Shown: piece after piece, positions 34,099-42,685 of the stretch
Layout of the letters: each line of letters begins with the position of its first letter
Position numbering within the stretch: position 1 is the first letter of the stretch
Origin: Pseudomonas sp. GM78
GTDB taxonomy: Bacteria; Pseudomonadota; Gammaproteobacteria; Pseudomonadales; Pseudomonadaceae
DNA: 57,542 bases
Direction: 5' to 3'
Assembly: GCF_000282475.1 (NCBI RefSeq)
Contig: NZ_AKJF01000137.1
Span: forward strand, 1-57,542
The notes under the pieces: generated by a model
Databases searched by the model: none
What the model was told of the DNA's origin: nothing
Seen by the model: the letters and a program-made list of their open reading frames with translations, nothing else
Made by a program: the position numbers and the translations under genes

Positions 34099-34587
34099 AT
34101 GAAGAAAATCATCTTATTGGCTTTTTGCTTTTTGGCTAATTACTCACAAGCTAATGCCACAGAGTATTTTTTTGTTGTGGCGAAACATAGTGGTAAGTGC
34201 CTTCATCAGCAGGGCGCGACTCAAGGAAATGGAGATGCCATCACGCAATGGAGCTGCGTGAACCAGCCAAACGTGAAACTGGAGAAAATACCAGCAGGCG
34301 ACGGATATTTTTTCTTGAAGTTTCAGCATAGCGGAAAATGTGTTCATCAACAGGGCGCAACTCAAGTAAACGGAGGTGCCATCACGCAGTGGGATTGTGT
34401 AGACCAGCCGAACGTGAAATTGAAACAGATACCAGCAAGTGACGGATATTTTTTCTTGAAGTTTCAGCATAGCGGGAAATGTGTTCATCAGCATGGCGCA
34501 ACTCAAGGAAACGGAGATGCCATCACGCAGTGGGATTGTGTAGACCAGCCGAACGTGGAGTGGAAATTTCAACCTGCACCAGGTTAA
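34099..34587 (+). CDS. secreted ricin-type beta-trefoil lectin with three near-identical repeats
   Basis: A 162-residue protein: signal peptide (MKKIILLAFCFLANYSQANA) followed by three 47-residue repeats, each built as YFF-x6-HSGKC-x-HQ-x-GATQ-x-NG-x-AITQW-x-CVxQPNV. The ITQW element matches the QxW signature of ricin B repeats, and three units make one beta-trefoil, a carbohydrate-binding fold. No enzymatic domain is attached, so it is a free periplasmic or secreted lectin. Two Cys per repeat suggest disulfides. The same-strand membrane protein gene begins 57 bp later. Ligand unknown. Confidence 0.85.
   Translation: MKKIILLAFCFLANYSQANATEYFFVVAKHSGKCLHQQGATQGNGDAITQWSCVNQPNVKLEKIPAGDGYFFLKFQHSGKCVHQQGATQVNGGAITQWDCVDQPNVKLKQIPASDGYFFLKFQHSGKCVHQHGATQGNGDAITQWDCVDQPNVEWKFQPAPG
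34163..34587 (+). repeat. 141-bp tandem repeats within the lectin gene
   Basis: Three units with a 141-bp period (landmark AGGGCGC or its variant at 34211, 34352 and 34493). Units two and three differ at very few bases, unit one is more diverged, implying recent duplication or gene conversion. Confidence 0.85.
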
Positions 34588-34644
34588 AGATACTTCGGTG
34601 TGCAACCGACAACGGGCGTAAGTGTTCCAAGTGGCACTCATTCG

Positions 34645-35250
34645 ATGAGCCGAACAATGGATGAAGGAAACGAAAAAGGTACATGGTGGAAAACCCTTCC
34701 AGGCATTCTTTCTGGAATCGCTGCTGTCATCGCTGCCCTGACGGCCTTGATAGTGACGCTTTCTCAAAATGACCTCTTGGGAGCAAGGAAGCCTTCCAGT
34801 CCCACTGAGGCGACGCCGATCAGTCAGAGCACTCCTGGCAGCCAAGTGCCAGACAACGAATCGGACACAAGAGAGGGATCGTTGTTACCGCCTATTTCGA
34901 CTCTAACCTCATCAAAGGAGCTTTTGCAGGCGCTCCAAAAAGCAAACATACGCAATAGTGTCAGTGGCGGTGATAATACAATGCTTGAATGGCTGAGTGA
35001 TTCGGATCGGCACTATCATCGATTAGCGGAAGGGTGCCTGGTGCTTGTTGGAAACAGGCGCCTGGCCAAAGATGGAGTTGATTTGGATAAAATTAACTAC
35101 TACTACTTGGAGTTGCTTGGCTTGAGGGGTGGGGAAATAATGCCGATTAATCAAAAGATCGATACGCAAAAGTTGGCGAAGGCAATGATTGATGCGTACA
35201 ACAACAAAAATGGCACTCATTCAAATTCATTGTCTGAAATTCTGGAATAA
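34645..35250 (+). CDS. hypothetical membrane-anchored protein
   Basis: A 201-residue protein I do not recognise. A short charged N terminus is followed by one hydrophobic helix (about residues 14-40, WWKTLPGILSGIAAVIAALT and on), a Ser/Pro/Thr-rich linker and a soluble C-terminal domain (LEWLSDSDRHYHRLAEGCLVL). Topology is probably N-in with the C-terminal domain in the periplasm. The start is uncertain: ATG 34645, ATG 34657 and a GTG at 34600 are all possible, none with a strong ribosome site. It follows the lectin gene on the same strand and may be co-transcribed. AT-rich codons set it apart from core genes. Confidence 0.6.
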   Translation: MSRTMDEGNEKGTWWKTLPGILSGIAAVIAALTALIVTLSQNDLLGARKPSSPTEATPISQSTPGSQVPDNESDTREGSLLPPISTLTSSKELLQALQKANIRNSVSGGDNTMLEWLSDSDRHYHRLAEGCLVLVGNRRLAKDGVDLDKINYYYLELLGLRGGEIMPINQKIDTQKLAKAMIDAYNNKNGTHSNSLSEILE

Positions 35251-35373
35251 TCATAAAGATCAGATCTCAAGTGATATTCGCTTTATGTGCCTTCCATGAG
35301 CCTTTCTCTTTCGGCAGAACCAGTTTCTGATCTCGAAGATTTCGCAATTGCGCATGGGTGCTCCTCGCATGGC

Positions 35374-37023
35374 TTAACGACAAGAGCCACAGGATCCCCC
35401 CTCGCGGAGCGCGCCGATGGCTAGAGTCCGCTCAATTTCCAACATAACCCAGCCAGAATTATTATCGTAAAACCCTAGTTCGATCTGCACATCGTTGAAG
35501 TAGCAGAGCATCTGGCCGCTGACGGGCACGGTGAACTCACCACCGTCTTTCATTACCCAAGGGTGGTACTTGTCCACGGTGCCAATGAGGGCGAACCATT
35601 TGGCGTCATCCTTGCGTTTGCCATGGACGAGTGAGGCAGCCCTGTGGGCGACGCTGTCCCAGTCCTCGCCGTCGATACTGCGCGCGATGTACTTGAGATC
35701 GCGTAAGGGTTCGCCAACCCCGGGCACGACGTGGGCTCGGTAACGGACGCCGGCGCGCAGGAACACACCGGTCGGGTTCCAGTATTTTTCGGCGTAGATG
35801 CGCTGAGTGCGTTGCGCCGTGGTTGTACCGTGGGGAAGCTTACCGGGGTTTCGAACAAAGTACTCCACCAGCTTGGGCGGGCGGTAGGTCGGGTCCTCCT
35901 GCCAGCGGCGTAGCACGGAATCATCAATGGTTTCGTTAATGGTGCACAGGGAGCCGGCCGTACCTCCAGACGTGACGATACTGCGGGGTAGCCTGCCGAT
36001 ATCCCGGTAATTACGCTGGTCGCCGTTTTTGATTTCGTCCCAGATGTTGAGGATTTGACCTGCGAAGGCTTTGAAACTGTCGTGAATGGGGTCGTGCCAC
36101 GCGCCAGGGCGGGGCTCGATGGTGTGAGTGAACGCAAGGCCGAGCGCAGTGGCCTTCTGCATCATCCACTGCAGGGTGATATTGGGTAGATCATCGTCCT
36201 GGTAGCCGCCACCAACGTCGGAGTGCGCACCGATAAACCAGCGTTGCTCGTAGCATTCAGTGAAATCGTCAAGTGTTTGCGCTTCCTTTCCCGTCTCGGC
36301 GAAGGCGCGCCACAGGGAGGCCTCGAACATTGGGCGGTGTTCGTCGATGGCGAGGGCATGGTAGCCGTATCCCTGAGCACGTGTGGGTCGCACGTTGTGA
36401 GCGGCGGATTTGCCGCGGTGTGCGTCTTTGTTTTGCAGGGCGTCGGCATCGATGGCGCCAACGGTGTCCCACAGGCCGGCCATACGGATCTTCACCGCAC
36501 GCACGTAGACGTCATCGATGAGGCGGGCCTCCAAACGGTCGGGATGCCAGCCGGGAGGCGCCTCCGCCGGGTGGCCCTGCCAGTAGCGCAATCGCCACAT
36601 GGGGCGGATGACCTCGCTATCCTGCTGCGAAATATCTGCATAGCGGTCGAAAATTTCCTTGGTGCTCCATTCCTTGAGCGTGTCCGGGCGTGCAAGTCCG
36701 CAGATGGCGATCATCTGCACGAGGCTGCGAGCGGCGAACGCGCCGCGGCTGAAGCCGAAGACGTAAATCTCCGTGTCGTCCTGATAATTCTCGACCAGCC
36801 ATTCGTAGCCTTCACGAATTTTGCGGGCAACGCCCTGGCCAAAGATGCTGCCTCGGACGAATTCGCCAACGTCGGTACCGACTCCCGTGATGTATTCCTT
36901 TTTCTGGGGAACACCATTCACGTCTTTTTCCGCGAGCAACCCATAGGTACGCCAGACGTTGGTGCGATCCTTGGGCGTGTTGTCGGTGCCATCAAAAAGC
37001 AGGATGAGACGTAAAGAAGGCAT
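35374..37023 (-). CDS. DUF2235 alpha/beta hydrolase (Tle1-type phospholipase-like)
   Basis: A 549-residue protein of the DUF2235 family, which includes the type VI secretion lipase effectors Tle1. Seen: FDGTDNT (10-16), nucleophile elbow GFSRGA (Ser92), and GAHSDVGGGYQDDDLPNITL with the family's conserved His/Asp. The C-terminal 150 residues have no clear domain. No signal peptide and no PAAR, VgrG or Hcp is present. It is the last gene of the leftward hydrolase operon, 50 bp after the amidase-patatin gene. ATG follows AGGAGACCAGGC. Phospholipase A activity is inferred from family. Confidence 0.87.
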   Translation of the reverse strand: MPSLRLILLFDGTDNTPKDRTNVWRTYGLLAEKDVNGVPQKKEYITGVGTDVGEFVRGSIFGQGVARKIREGYEWLVENYQDDTEIYVFGFSRGAFAARSLVQMIAICGLARPDTLKEWSTKEIFDRYADISQQDSEVIRPMWRLRYWQGHPAEAPPGWHPDRLEARLIDDVYVRAVKIRMAGLWDTVGAIDADALQNKDAHRGKSAAHNVRPTRAQGYGYHALAIDEHRPMFEASLWRAFAETGKEAQTLDDFTECYEQRWFIGAHSDVGGGYQDDDLPNITLQWMMQKATALGLAFTHTIEPRPGAWHDPIHDSFKAFAGQILNIWDEIKNGDQRNYRDIGRLPRSIVTSGGTAGSLCTINETIDDSVLRRWQEDPTYRPPKLVEYFVRNPGKLPHGTTTAQRTQRIYAEKYWNPTGVFLRAGVRYRAHVVPGVGEPLRDLKYIARSIDGEDWDSVAHRAASLVHGKRKDDAKWFALIGTVDKYHPWVMKDGGEFTVPVSGQMLCYFNDVQIELGFYDNNSGWVMLEIERTLAIGALREGGSCGSCR

Positions 37024-37073
37024 GCCTGGTCTCCTTACGAAATGCGGGAGGGGACAACATTCGATGTCTCGTA

Positions 37074-38909
37074 TCAGACACCGCTATCGGGATAGGGAAA
37101 CGCGTTGGGTTTATTCAGCTGGGGATCGACGTATGTGCGTAAAGCCGCATCCGTAACCGCGTATCCCCAATTGATCAATCGTTCCTGCAACTCCTCATCC
37201 AGCCGCTTCAGACGCGTAGCGATGCCGGCCAGCTCCTGAGTGCGCGCAGGTTTGCAGCTGAGAGTGAGTGCGCGACCCGAATAGTGATCGTACGGGGTGC
37301 CTATTCCCCAATACGTTCCCAGGCGTTTGCCGGCATCATCAGGTTTGGCTTGATAGCTCGCTATGAGCGCGTGTTTGCGAAGACTACGCACCTGATTGTC
37401 GATCAGATCCAGGACGCGATAGGCGTGGCGTGGCCAATCGTGTTTAGGCTCTTCCTCTGGTTTTATTTTGGCGCCAGCGTCGCTGACAAGCACCGTTTCG
37501 TAGCGTTTCCAAACGGTCTCCAGGCCCAGGTTGTCATAAACGCCGCCGTCGGCCAGTACGACATCAGAGGTAAAAGGTGGACGTTGCATGTCGTCGCCCG
37601 AGCCAGGTTTAAATGCGGCCGGATGAAGTTCGATGGTCAGCGGTGATAGCACTGGTGGAAAGGCTGAAGAGGCTGCGACCGCCCGGGCGATCGAAAAATC
37701 AGGATTTTCGATGCGGCCAACGCGATAGTCACCCATATAAGGTTTGGAGAAACGCCACAGCACGCCGGATTGCACGTTGGTGGCATTGATTACAAAGCGA
37801 GGGGTATCAGGCAGGGCCTGCAATGTTTCCCCGTGGAAGAGGTACTTGTCATAGGCCGCAGCGACTTTATCCCCAATACTGCCGGGAAGCAGAATGCCGC
37901 CGATGATCGCTTCGGCGTCAAGCGTGCGTCTTGCAAGCTCACGAATGGGCCCGACCACACGGGCCTCGAAGGGCGCCCGAGCACCATCAAAAGGTAGATG
38001 CTTCCAGGCCAGTGCGAGAACCGCGCTGGTGATCGAGCCGCCCGACACGCTCGAAATACGCTGCAGCCCAAAGAGCTGACCGCTTTCATAGAGGCGCCAA
38101 AGGCTTCCCACGTGAAACAGCATTGCGCGGTAACCACCGCCGGATAGACACAGTCCCGCGCCTGACTCCGGGCGACGCGCTGCAGGTTCCGGTTGCTCAC
38201 TCAGTGCGACATTGACGGGCTGTACATTCCTCGTTGGTGCCTCCCCAACATCGGCATGATCCGCCATGATCTCGAACGTCGTATCGCCGTCTATTGCCAT
38301 CGGCTGATTTTCCAGTGCTACAACGGCAGGATCCTGGGCATTGGTTAACTTGCCGGCGGCATCAAATTTTGCCGCCATCAGGTACTCGACCTCGGTCTTT
38401 GTATATGCGGGATCCCAGTGTGTGTTTTCGGGTACATGGCAGTGTCCGAAATGTCCGCCTTTGGCCCAGTTCTCCGTACTGCGCAAATGACCGCCCGGAT
38501 CCTTGCCGTTTTTTGCGGGCTTGGGCAGCCCCGCCGGCCAAACCAACGGGACGTCATGAATCTGCTCGAGCCAACGGCAGAGGCGGGCCAGGTTCTTCAG
38601 CGTCGCTTTGTTTTTGGGTTTACCGGCGAAACCGACAACTTCTATCTGCAGGGCTCGATCTCGGTTGGTTTGTACACCGCCTTCTGCATTGCGTAGCGAG
38701 CGCGCCGCTGTGTCGGTGTCGATATGCTGGTAAATTTTGCTGGCGTCCACCGTGAAGTGCGGGTCCGACCGGTTGGACTTGAACGCGGTAAAGGCGCCCT
38801 CTGCGCTACCACCCTCCGTCGTGTGATGGACAATTTTGAACACGCCGCCCGTGTAGCTCCCGCTGGTACCGGTAATGGGGCGCTGTTCGGCAAAGGGGCA
38901 TTTGGCCAT
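37074..38909 (-). CDS. fusion of a peptidoglycan amidase (Amidase_2/PGRP) and a patatin phospholipase
   Basis: A 611-residue two-domain enzyme. Residues 20-180 form an N-acetylmuramoyl-L-alanine amidase (type 2, PGRP-like): IVHHTTEG with a zinc His (28/29), a Glu near 90, and GHCHVPENTHWDP with His158/His164 as probable zinc or catalytic residues. After a linker (180-248) comes a patatin: oxyanion loop GGGYRA (257-262), nucleophile Ser289 in SSVSGGS and the catalytic Asp454 in LADGGVYDNLGLE. So one protein could cut both the sugar-peptide bond of the cell wall and membrane phospholipids. No signal peptide or transmembrane helix. Its ATG comes four bases past the stop of a 33-codon gene, inside the hydrolase operon. 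Confidence 0.88.
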   Translation of the reverse strand: MAKCPFAEQRPITGTSGSYTGGVFKIVHHTTEGGSAEGAFTAFKSNRSDPHFTVDASKIYQHIDTDTAARSLRNAEGGVQTNRDRALQIEVVGFAGKPKNKATLKNLARLCRWLEQIHDVPLVWPAGLPKPAKNGKDPGGHLRSTENWAKGGHFGHCHVPENTHWDPAYTKTEVEYLMAAKFDAAGKLTNAQDPAVVALENQPMAIDGDTTFEIMADHADVGEAPTRNVQPVNVALSEQPEPAARRPESGAGLCLSGGGYRAMLFHVGSLWRLYESGQLFGLQRISSVSGGSITSAVLALAWKHLPFDGARAPFEARVVGPIRELARRTLDAEAIIGGILLPGSIGDKVAAAYDKYLFHGETLQALPDTPRFVINATNVQSGVLWRFSKPYMGDYRVGRIENPDFSIARAVAASSAFPPVLSPLTIELHPAAFKPGSGDDMQRPPFTSDVVLADGGVYDNLGLETVWKRYETVLVSDAGAKIKPEEEPKHDWPRHAYRVLDLIDNQVRSLRKHALIASYQAKPDDAGKRLGTYWGIGTPYDHYSGRALTLSCKPARTQELAGIATRLKRLDEELQERLINWGYAVTDAALRTYVDPQLNKPNAFPYPDSGV

Positions 38910-38912
38910 GAT

Positions 38913-39014
38913 CTATCTCTCCCGCCAGAGGGCGCCGAGTTCAACGCTCGCGATTTGCGGCGGTAAGCTGGCGGTGGCAAGAAATTGTTTGGCGTGCTCC
39001 AGATCGAAAACCAT
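38913..39014 (-). CDS. 33-residue small protein in the hydrolase operon
   Basis: An ATG at 39014 with GGAG eight bases upstream opens a 33-codon frame (MVFDLEHAKQFLATASLPPQ, ending ALWRER) that stops with TAG three bases before the amidase-patatin ATG. The peptide is soluble, with an amphipathic helix at each end and a Pro-Pro turn. The good ribosome site, tight spacing and its filling of the only large gap in the operon suggest a real gene: a translational coupler, a regulatory peptide or a small inhibitor. No family recognised. Confidence 0.5.
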   Translation of the reverse strand: MVFDLEHAKQFLATASLPPQIASVELGALWRER

Positions 39015-39032
39015 GGTGCTTGCTCCGTCGGA

Positions 39033-40604
39033 TTAAAACACGGTGTACTCAAGATAGAGATCTGTGGAATTCAGAGAGTGTTTGAACGGCGTGTAGTCCG
39101 CATTGAGGGAGTCATCGTTGCGAAACGTTCGCCCTTTGGTGGCGGCCAGGATGGCCTCCTTCAGATGAGGATTAGGCATCTGCCAACCTTTGGCGCCTTG
39201 CTGGTTGCCGAAAGCCTCGTCAGTGGAAATAGCTGCCACCAGCTCTCGGTGAGTCATCAGGTCGAGGCCTTTGTCCTTCAGCGTTGCGTTGTGACTGCCG
39301 TGGTGCCCGACCTTGTAAAAGCGCACAAGCCCGAGAATCTGAGTCGCCGAGAGCTCACGGGTGTCGTCCTTGTAGTTCTGATCGTGCCAAGACAACCAAT
39401 TGCCAACCTGTGCATCGCCAGGAAAAAGCATGAAGGTTTCGTCGGGAAGCTCAAACGCAAGCACCAGGCTCGTATTGTTGGTGTCAGAGTCGAGTTGCAT
39501 AGCAAGCGGGCCGGCGGCACCGAGCCAATCGGAATCGATTGCCCGACGCGATTGATCGCGTCCGTCTCTGTCGGACCCAGCACAGTAGTGCTGATTGAGC
39601 CATCGGAGAATACCGGTGTCGGTGTTTACATCGATGGCGCTCGACGCACTGTCCGCCGCGCGAACCTGGTCTGTACGGATGCGATGTGATCGGTTTGCGA
39701 ACGGCAAGTCGTTATCGGGGTCGTGGGACTCACCGTCGACCAAGCGAAACAGAAGATCCTCAAAGGCCCTGTTATCCAGATACGTCTCTTTCGCCGGACC
39801 CGACGAAGGTTTGTCCTTTTTCAGCTTCTCCCAATCGCGCGGAGGGCCGAGAACAAAGGCCTTCAGTGCTCCAGGAGCGGCGATAACCTGACCGGGTGAC
39901 AGGAATTCCCTGGAGAGCGCCTCAGCTTTGACCTTTTCCATGATGTCGCGGCCTTTAAGCCGCTTGGTTTTGACCGGCGCGGCACCGAGCGCGGCATCGA
40001 CCGGCTCGGCCCCACTGTTTGCAACAAGTGGCCCTAAAAAAGCGTCGAGGCCGGAAAGTGCAACCTGCCGATCGGCGGCAAACAGCGATGGGGTTGGACT
40101 CGCCGCAGCCTGCTGAATGATTTCGGAAAGAGCCGCCAATGCAACCCCGCGCTTGTCGCGATCCTGGCGTAGCTGATTGGCAAAGGCATCGTTGTCATCC
40201 TCGGTCCAGGCCATCCAGAGTTTATTGATGGCAAGGCCGCCGAAGATGATGTCTTGCGCCTGCGAAAAACCAGAGATGTGGTCCCAGTGTTCGTGTGTGA
40301 TGACCAGCAAATCGAGCGAACCTTTTGTCAGTACGCTGCCATCCGCCGCGAAGGTGCCACCTGTCGTCTTGACGATATCGGTAGCAATTTGCCGCATACG
40401 TGCTTCGGCCTGCGCACTGCCCATCAGAATGCCAAAGTCGATCAGGATATGTGCAGGTGGTTCATTGCCGTTGAGCACGCGGATAAGGAAACAATCGCCC
40501 AGAAAGCCGGCATATTCGCGCCCTTGAGCACCCAACGCCCGGTACATGCGTACGATTATCTGGCTCTTCGCGTTAGCGGGGGCGCCTTTCTTTTGTCGAG
40601 TCAT
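39033..40604 (-). CDS. metallo-beta-lactamase-fold hydrolase, ComEC/Rec2-like
   Basis: A 523-residue MBL-fold protein. GDCFLIRV (36-43) and ILIDFG start the fold; the metal motif is THEHWDH (His104, His106, Asp108, His109); later FPGDAQVGNW and KVGHHGSHNAT supply the remaining ligands, in the arrangement of ComEC-type MBL domains. These enzymes act on phosphodiester or nucleic acid substrates, but the long insert (about 150-400) is family-specific, so the substrate is unknown. It is soluble with no ComEC membrane part. Its ATG overlaps the peptidase stop (ATGA), so the two are translationally coupled. Confidence 0.85.
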   Translation of the reverse strand: MTRQKKGAPANAKSQIIVRMYRALGAQGREYAGFLGDCFLIRVLNGNEPPAHILIDFGILMGSAQAEARMRQIATDIVKTTGGTFAADGSVLTKGSLDLLVITHEHWDHISGFSQAQDIIFGGLAINKLWMAWTEDDNDAFANQLRQDRDKRGVALAALSEIIQQAAASPTPSLFAADRQVALSGLDAFLGPLVANSGAEPVDAALGAAPVKTKRLKGRDIMEKVKAEALSREFLSPGQVIAAPGALKAFVLGPPRDWEKLKKDKPSSGPAKETYLDNRAFEDLLFRLVDGESHDPDNDLPFANRSHRIRTDQVRAADSASSAIDVNTDTGILRWLNQHYCAGSDRDGRDQSRRAIDSDWLGAAGPLAMQLDSDTNNTSLVLAFELPDETFMLFPGDAQVGNWLSWHDQNYKDDTRELSATQILGLVRFYKVGHHGSHNATLKDKGLDLMTHRELVAAISTDEAFGNQQGAKGWQMPNPHLKEAILAATKGRTFRNDDSLNADYTPFKHSLNSTDLYLEYTVF

Positions 40605-42685
40605 TCGAAGCTCCTGTGCAGGAAGGCAAATGGCTCAAGATTGGCGCTTACACGTGAGCCAATCGCCTGTCCCGACGTTTTGCCTGTACGGAAGTCACGC
40701 TGGGCAGCCAAGCGTTTGTCGTCGCAAACATTCTTTCTGATGATCCGAATCAGCTTGCCATCGCGCAGGTCAATATGAATGGTCGCGCCGCCGCGGAACC
40801 AGAAGTCAGGGTCACGCGCGAGGACAGCAGTGTCACCGGCATCCGCCTTCTCTTGGTCGATCGAATCGTCGTACCCACGTCGTTTCTGCGTCATCTGGAT
40901 GATGAGTTGATGCGTCTCTTGCCCTTCGGGTCCGGCTCGCCGAGCGATCCGCGCTGAATGCACCTCGAACTTCGGAACCTTGGAAAATTCGCCATTCTCA
41001 TTCGCTTTGCCTGTCCACAATGTAGGGACGTTGGTCAGCGGTGCCTTGCGACGAGGATCATCGAAGGCAAGCAGACGCATGCCGACCAGCTTCTCCCACC
41101 CCTCGTCGAACGCACTGTCTTCCTTGAACCACTCGTGAATGAGTAACTGGTTACGCTGGATTACGCCGACAGCGGCTTCGCGGAGGTTGCGTCGCCCCCC
41201 GCCAGAGGCTCCATGCACACTAGACGTGTGCATGGGCCCGAGTGAAATGGACAGTTTGAGTGTGGCCAACAGTTCGGAGAAGACGTTGCTGAGCCCCTCT
41301 TCGGGATTCCCGCCGGCTTCACCAAACTCGGGGGTCTCAGAAAGATCCGGCTCATCCCATAGCAAGCTGTCAGGTGCCATCGAGATGCAACCGGGCACGG
41401 TGATGCCACGCTTTCTAAAGGCTTCGACGAAAGCGATGCGATAACGCATCGGGTCGTTAGCCACCAGATCAGTATCGGCCGTGATAATTGCCCGCAAATA
41501 TTCGCCAAAGTGCAGGTCAACAGGGGGGGTATAGTCCAGCGCACGCACGCACATGCGAAGCACCTGGTCCGCGGCTCTTCCGGCCTCAACAGCCAAACGG
41601 TCAACGAGTTCTGCAGAGAGATAATCCTGATTGGGTGCGGCACTCGACCGCGCGAGGCGAAAGAGATCAGCAGTCTTATACTCGTAAATGGTGACGAATG
41701 CATCAAAGATGGCAGCAACGAGAAAGCCACCACGCTCGTGCGCTTCGAACGTTTCAGAGAGTTTCTTGGGTGGCTTGATTTCGCCACTGCCTTTCTTATC
41801 GGCCCGGGATGTAGCACCGGCCGATGTTACGGGAGACCCTAGATACTGCAGTGCATAGCGCAACGCCCCGCGGCGTCCCGTAGCGTGACCAAACTGAAGT
41901 GCAAGTCCATTCAACAGGCCCGGCTCGCGCAGCGAACCTTTACTCTGTGCCAGCTGATGCCGTACGACATTCGTCAAACTGAAATGCTGGAGCAGCGCGA
42001 TGATATCGGCAAAAGCCTCATGAAAGGCCAGTGAGTCGAGATTGGTGGATTCGATCGAGCGCTGCCGCATTCCGTGAAGAATCGCATGTGTTGTCTCATG
42101 GGCAACGATGTCTTGCGACAGACAAGTGAAGACCCAGCTACTGGAAGCGGTATCGCCTTCTGGATGCTTGAAGTACCCGAAAAGCAGCGCGCGCTTGCTG
42201 GGGCTGTAATAGGCATTCTTTTCGCGAAGGCCGTGGGGATAGATCCGCAACCGACGTGTGAAGCTCCGATCCGGAGTGTCTTTAGATGCATTCCTGTCGC
42301 CAGCCCACAAGACCACTCGCCCAAGCGCCCGCTCGAAATTACGGATCGTGCGCATCGCAACCGCGAACACCATCTGCTGATGGAACTGTGGGCAACCTTC
42401 GGACGGTGGTAACCCATCTTGAGCCAGCAGAAAGGGCGCGTTGAGATCGACAGGGGCGTAAAAAAGGTCTGAACTGGGATCGTAATCGATCACCTCGAGA
42501 TAGTCGTTAATGGGCCCTGGCTCCAACTGGTCTTCCCAACGTGTTTCCCATGGAAGCTCAATGACCGCGTCATTAATGATCGCAGTCTTCAGTTCGACCG
42601 AAGACTGTGGATCGAAAGCGTATACGCGCAGCCGCCTCATGGGAGGCTTTGGCACCCGTGGAACCAGCTGCTGGATATCCGTCAT
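40601..42685 (-). CDS. thermolysin-like (gluzincin) zinc metallopeptidase
   Basis: A 694-residue protein with the zinc motif HETTH (196-200) and a third ligand Glu223 in FHEAFADI, 22 residues after the second His, as in M4 thermolysin (HELTH...NEAISD). The N-terminal 180 residues and the C-terminal half (from about 300) have no domain I recognise. No signal peptide, which is unusual for M4 enzymes. It is the first gene of the leftward operon; ATG follows GAGG at nine bases. The peptidase call is strong by motif; target and location are unknown. Confidence 0.82.
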   Translation of the reverse strand: MTDIQQLVPRVPKPPMRRLRVYAFDPQSSVELKTAIINDAVIELPWETRWEDQLEPGPINDYLEVIDYDPSSDLFYAPVDLNAPFLLAQDGLPPSEGCPQFHQQMVFAVAMRTIRNFERALGRVVLWAGDRNASKDTPDRSFTRRLRIYPHGLREKNAYYSPSKRALLFGYFKHPEGDTASSSWVFTCLSQDIVAHETTHAILHGMRQRSIESTNLDSLAFHEAFADIIALLQHFSLTNVVRHQLAQSKGSLREPGLLNGLALQFGHATGRRGALRYALQYLGSPVTSAGATSRADKKGSGEIKPPKKLSETFEAHERGGFLVAAIFDAFVTIYEYKTADLFRLARSSAAPNQDYLSAELVDRLAVEAGRAADQVLRMCVRALDYTPPVDLHFGEYLRAIITADTDLVANDPMRYRIAFVEAFRKRGITVPGCISMAPDSLLWDEPDLSETPEFGEAGGNPEEGLSNVFSELLATLKLSISLGPMHTSSVHGASGGGRRNLREAAVGVIQRNQLLIHEWFKEDSAFDEGWEKLVGMRLLAFDDPRRKAPLTNVPTLWTGKANENGEFSKVPKFEVHSARIARRAGPEGQETHQLIIQMTQKRRGYDDSIDQEKADAGDTAVLARDPDFWFRGGATIHIDLRDGKLIRIIRKNVCDDKRLAAQRDFRTGKTSGQAIGSRVSANLEPFAFLHRSFE

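Noticed and set aside
34163-34587. CRISPR-like or satellite array
   Set aside because: The 141-bp units are in frame and encode beta-trefoil repeats with QxW signatures; there are no spacers.
35374-42685. Type VI secretion effector cluster
   Set aside because: The DUF2235 and patatin enzymes resemble Tle effectors, but no VgrG, PAAR, Hcp or adaptor gene is near, so the label cannot be supported.
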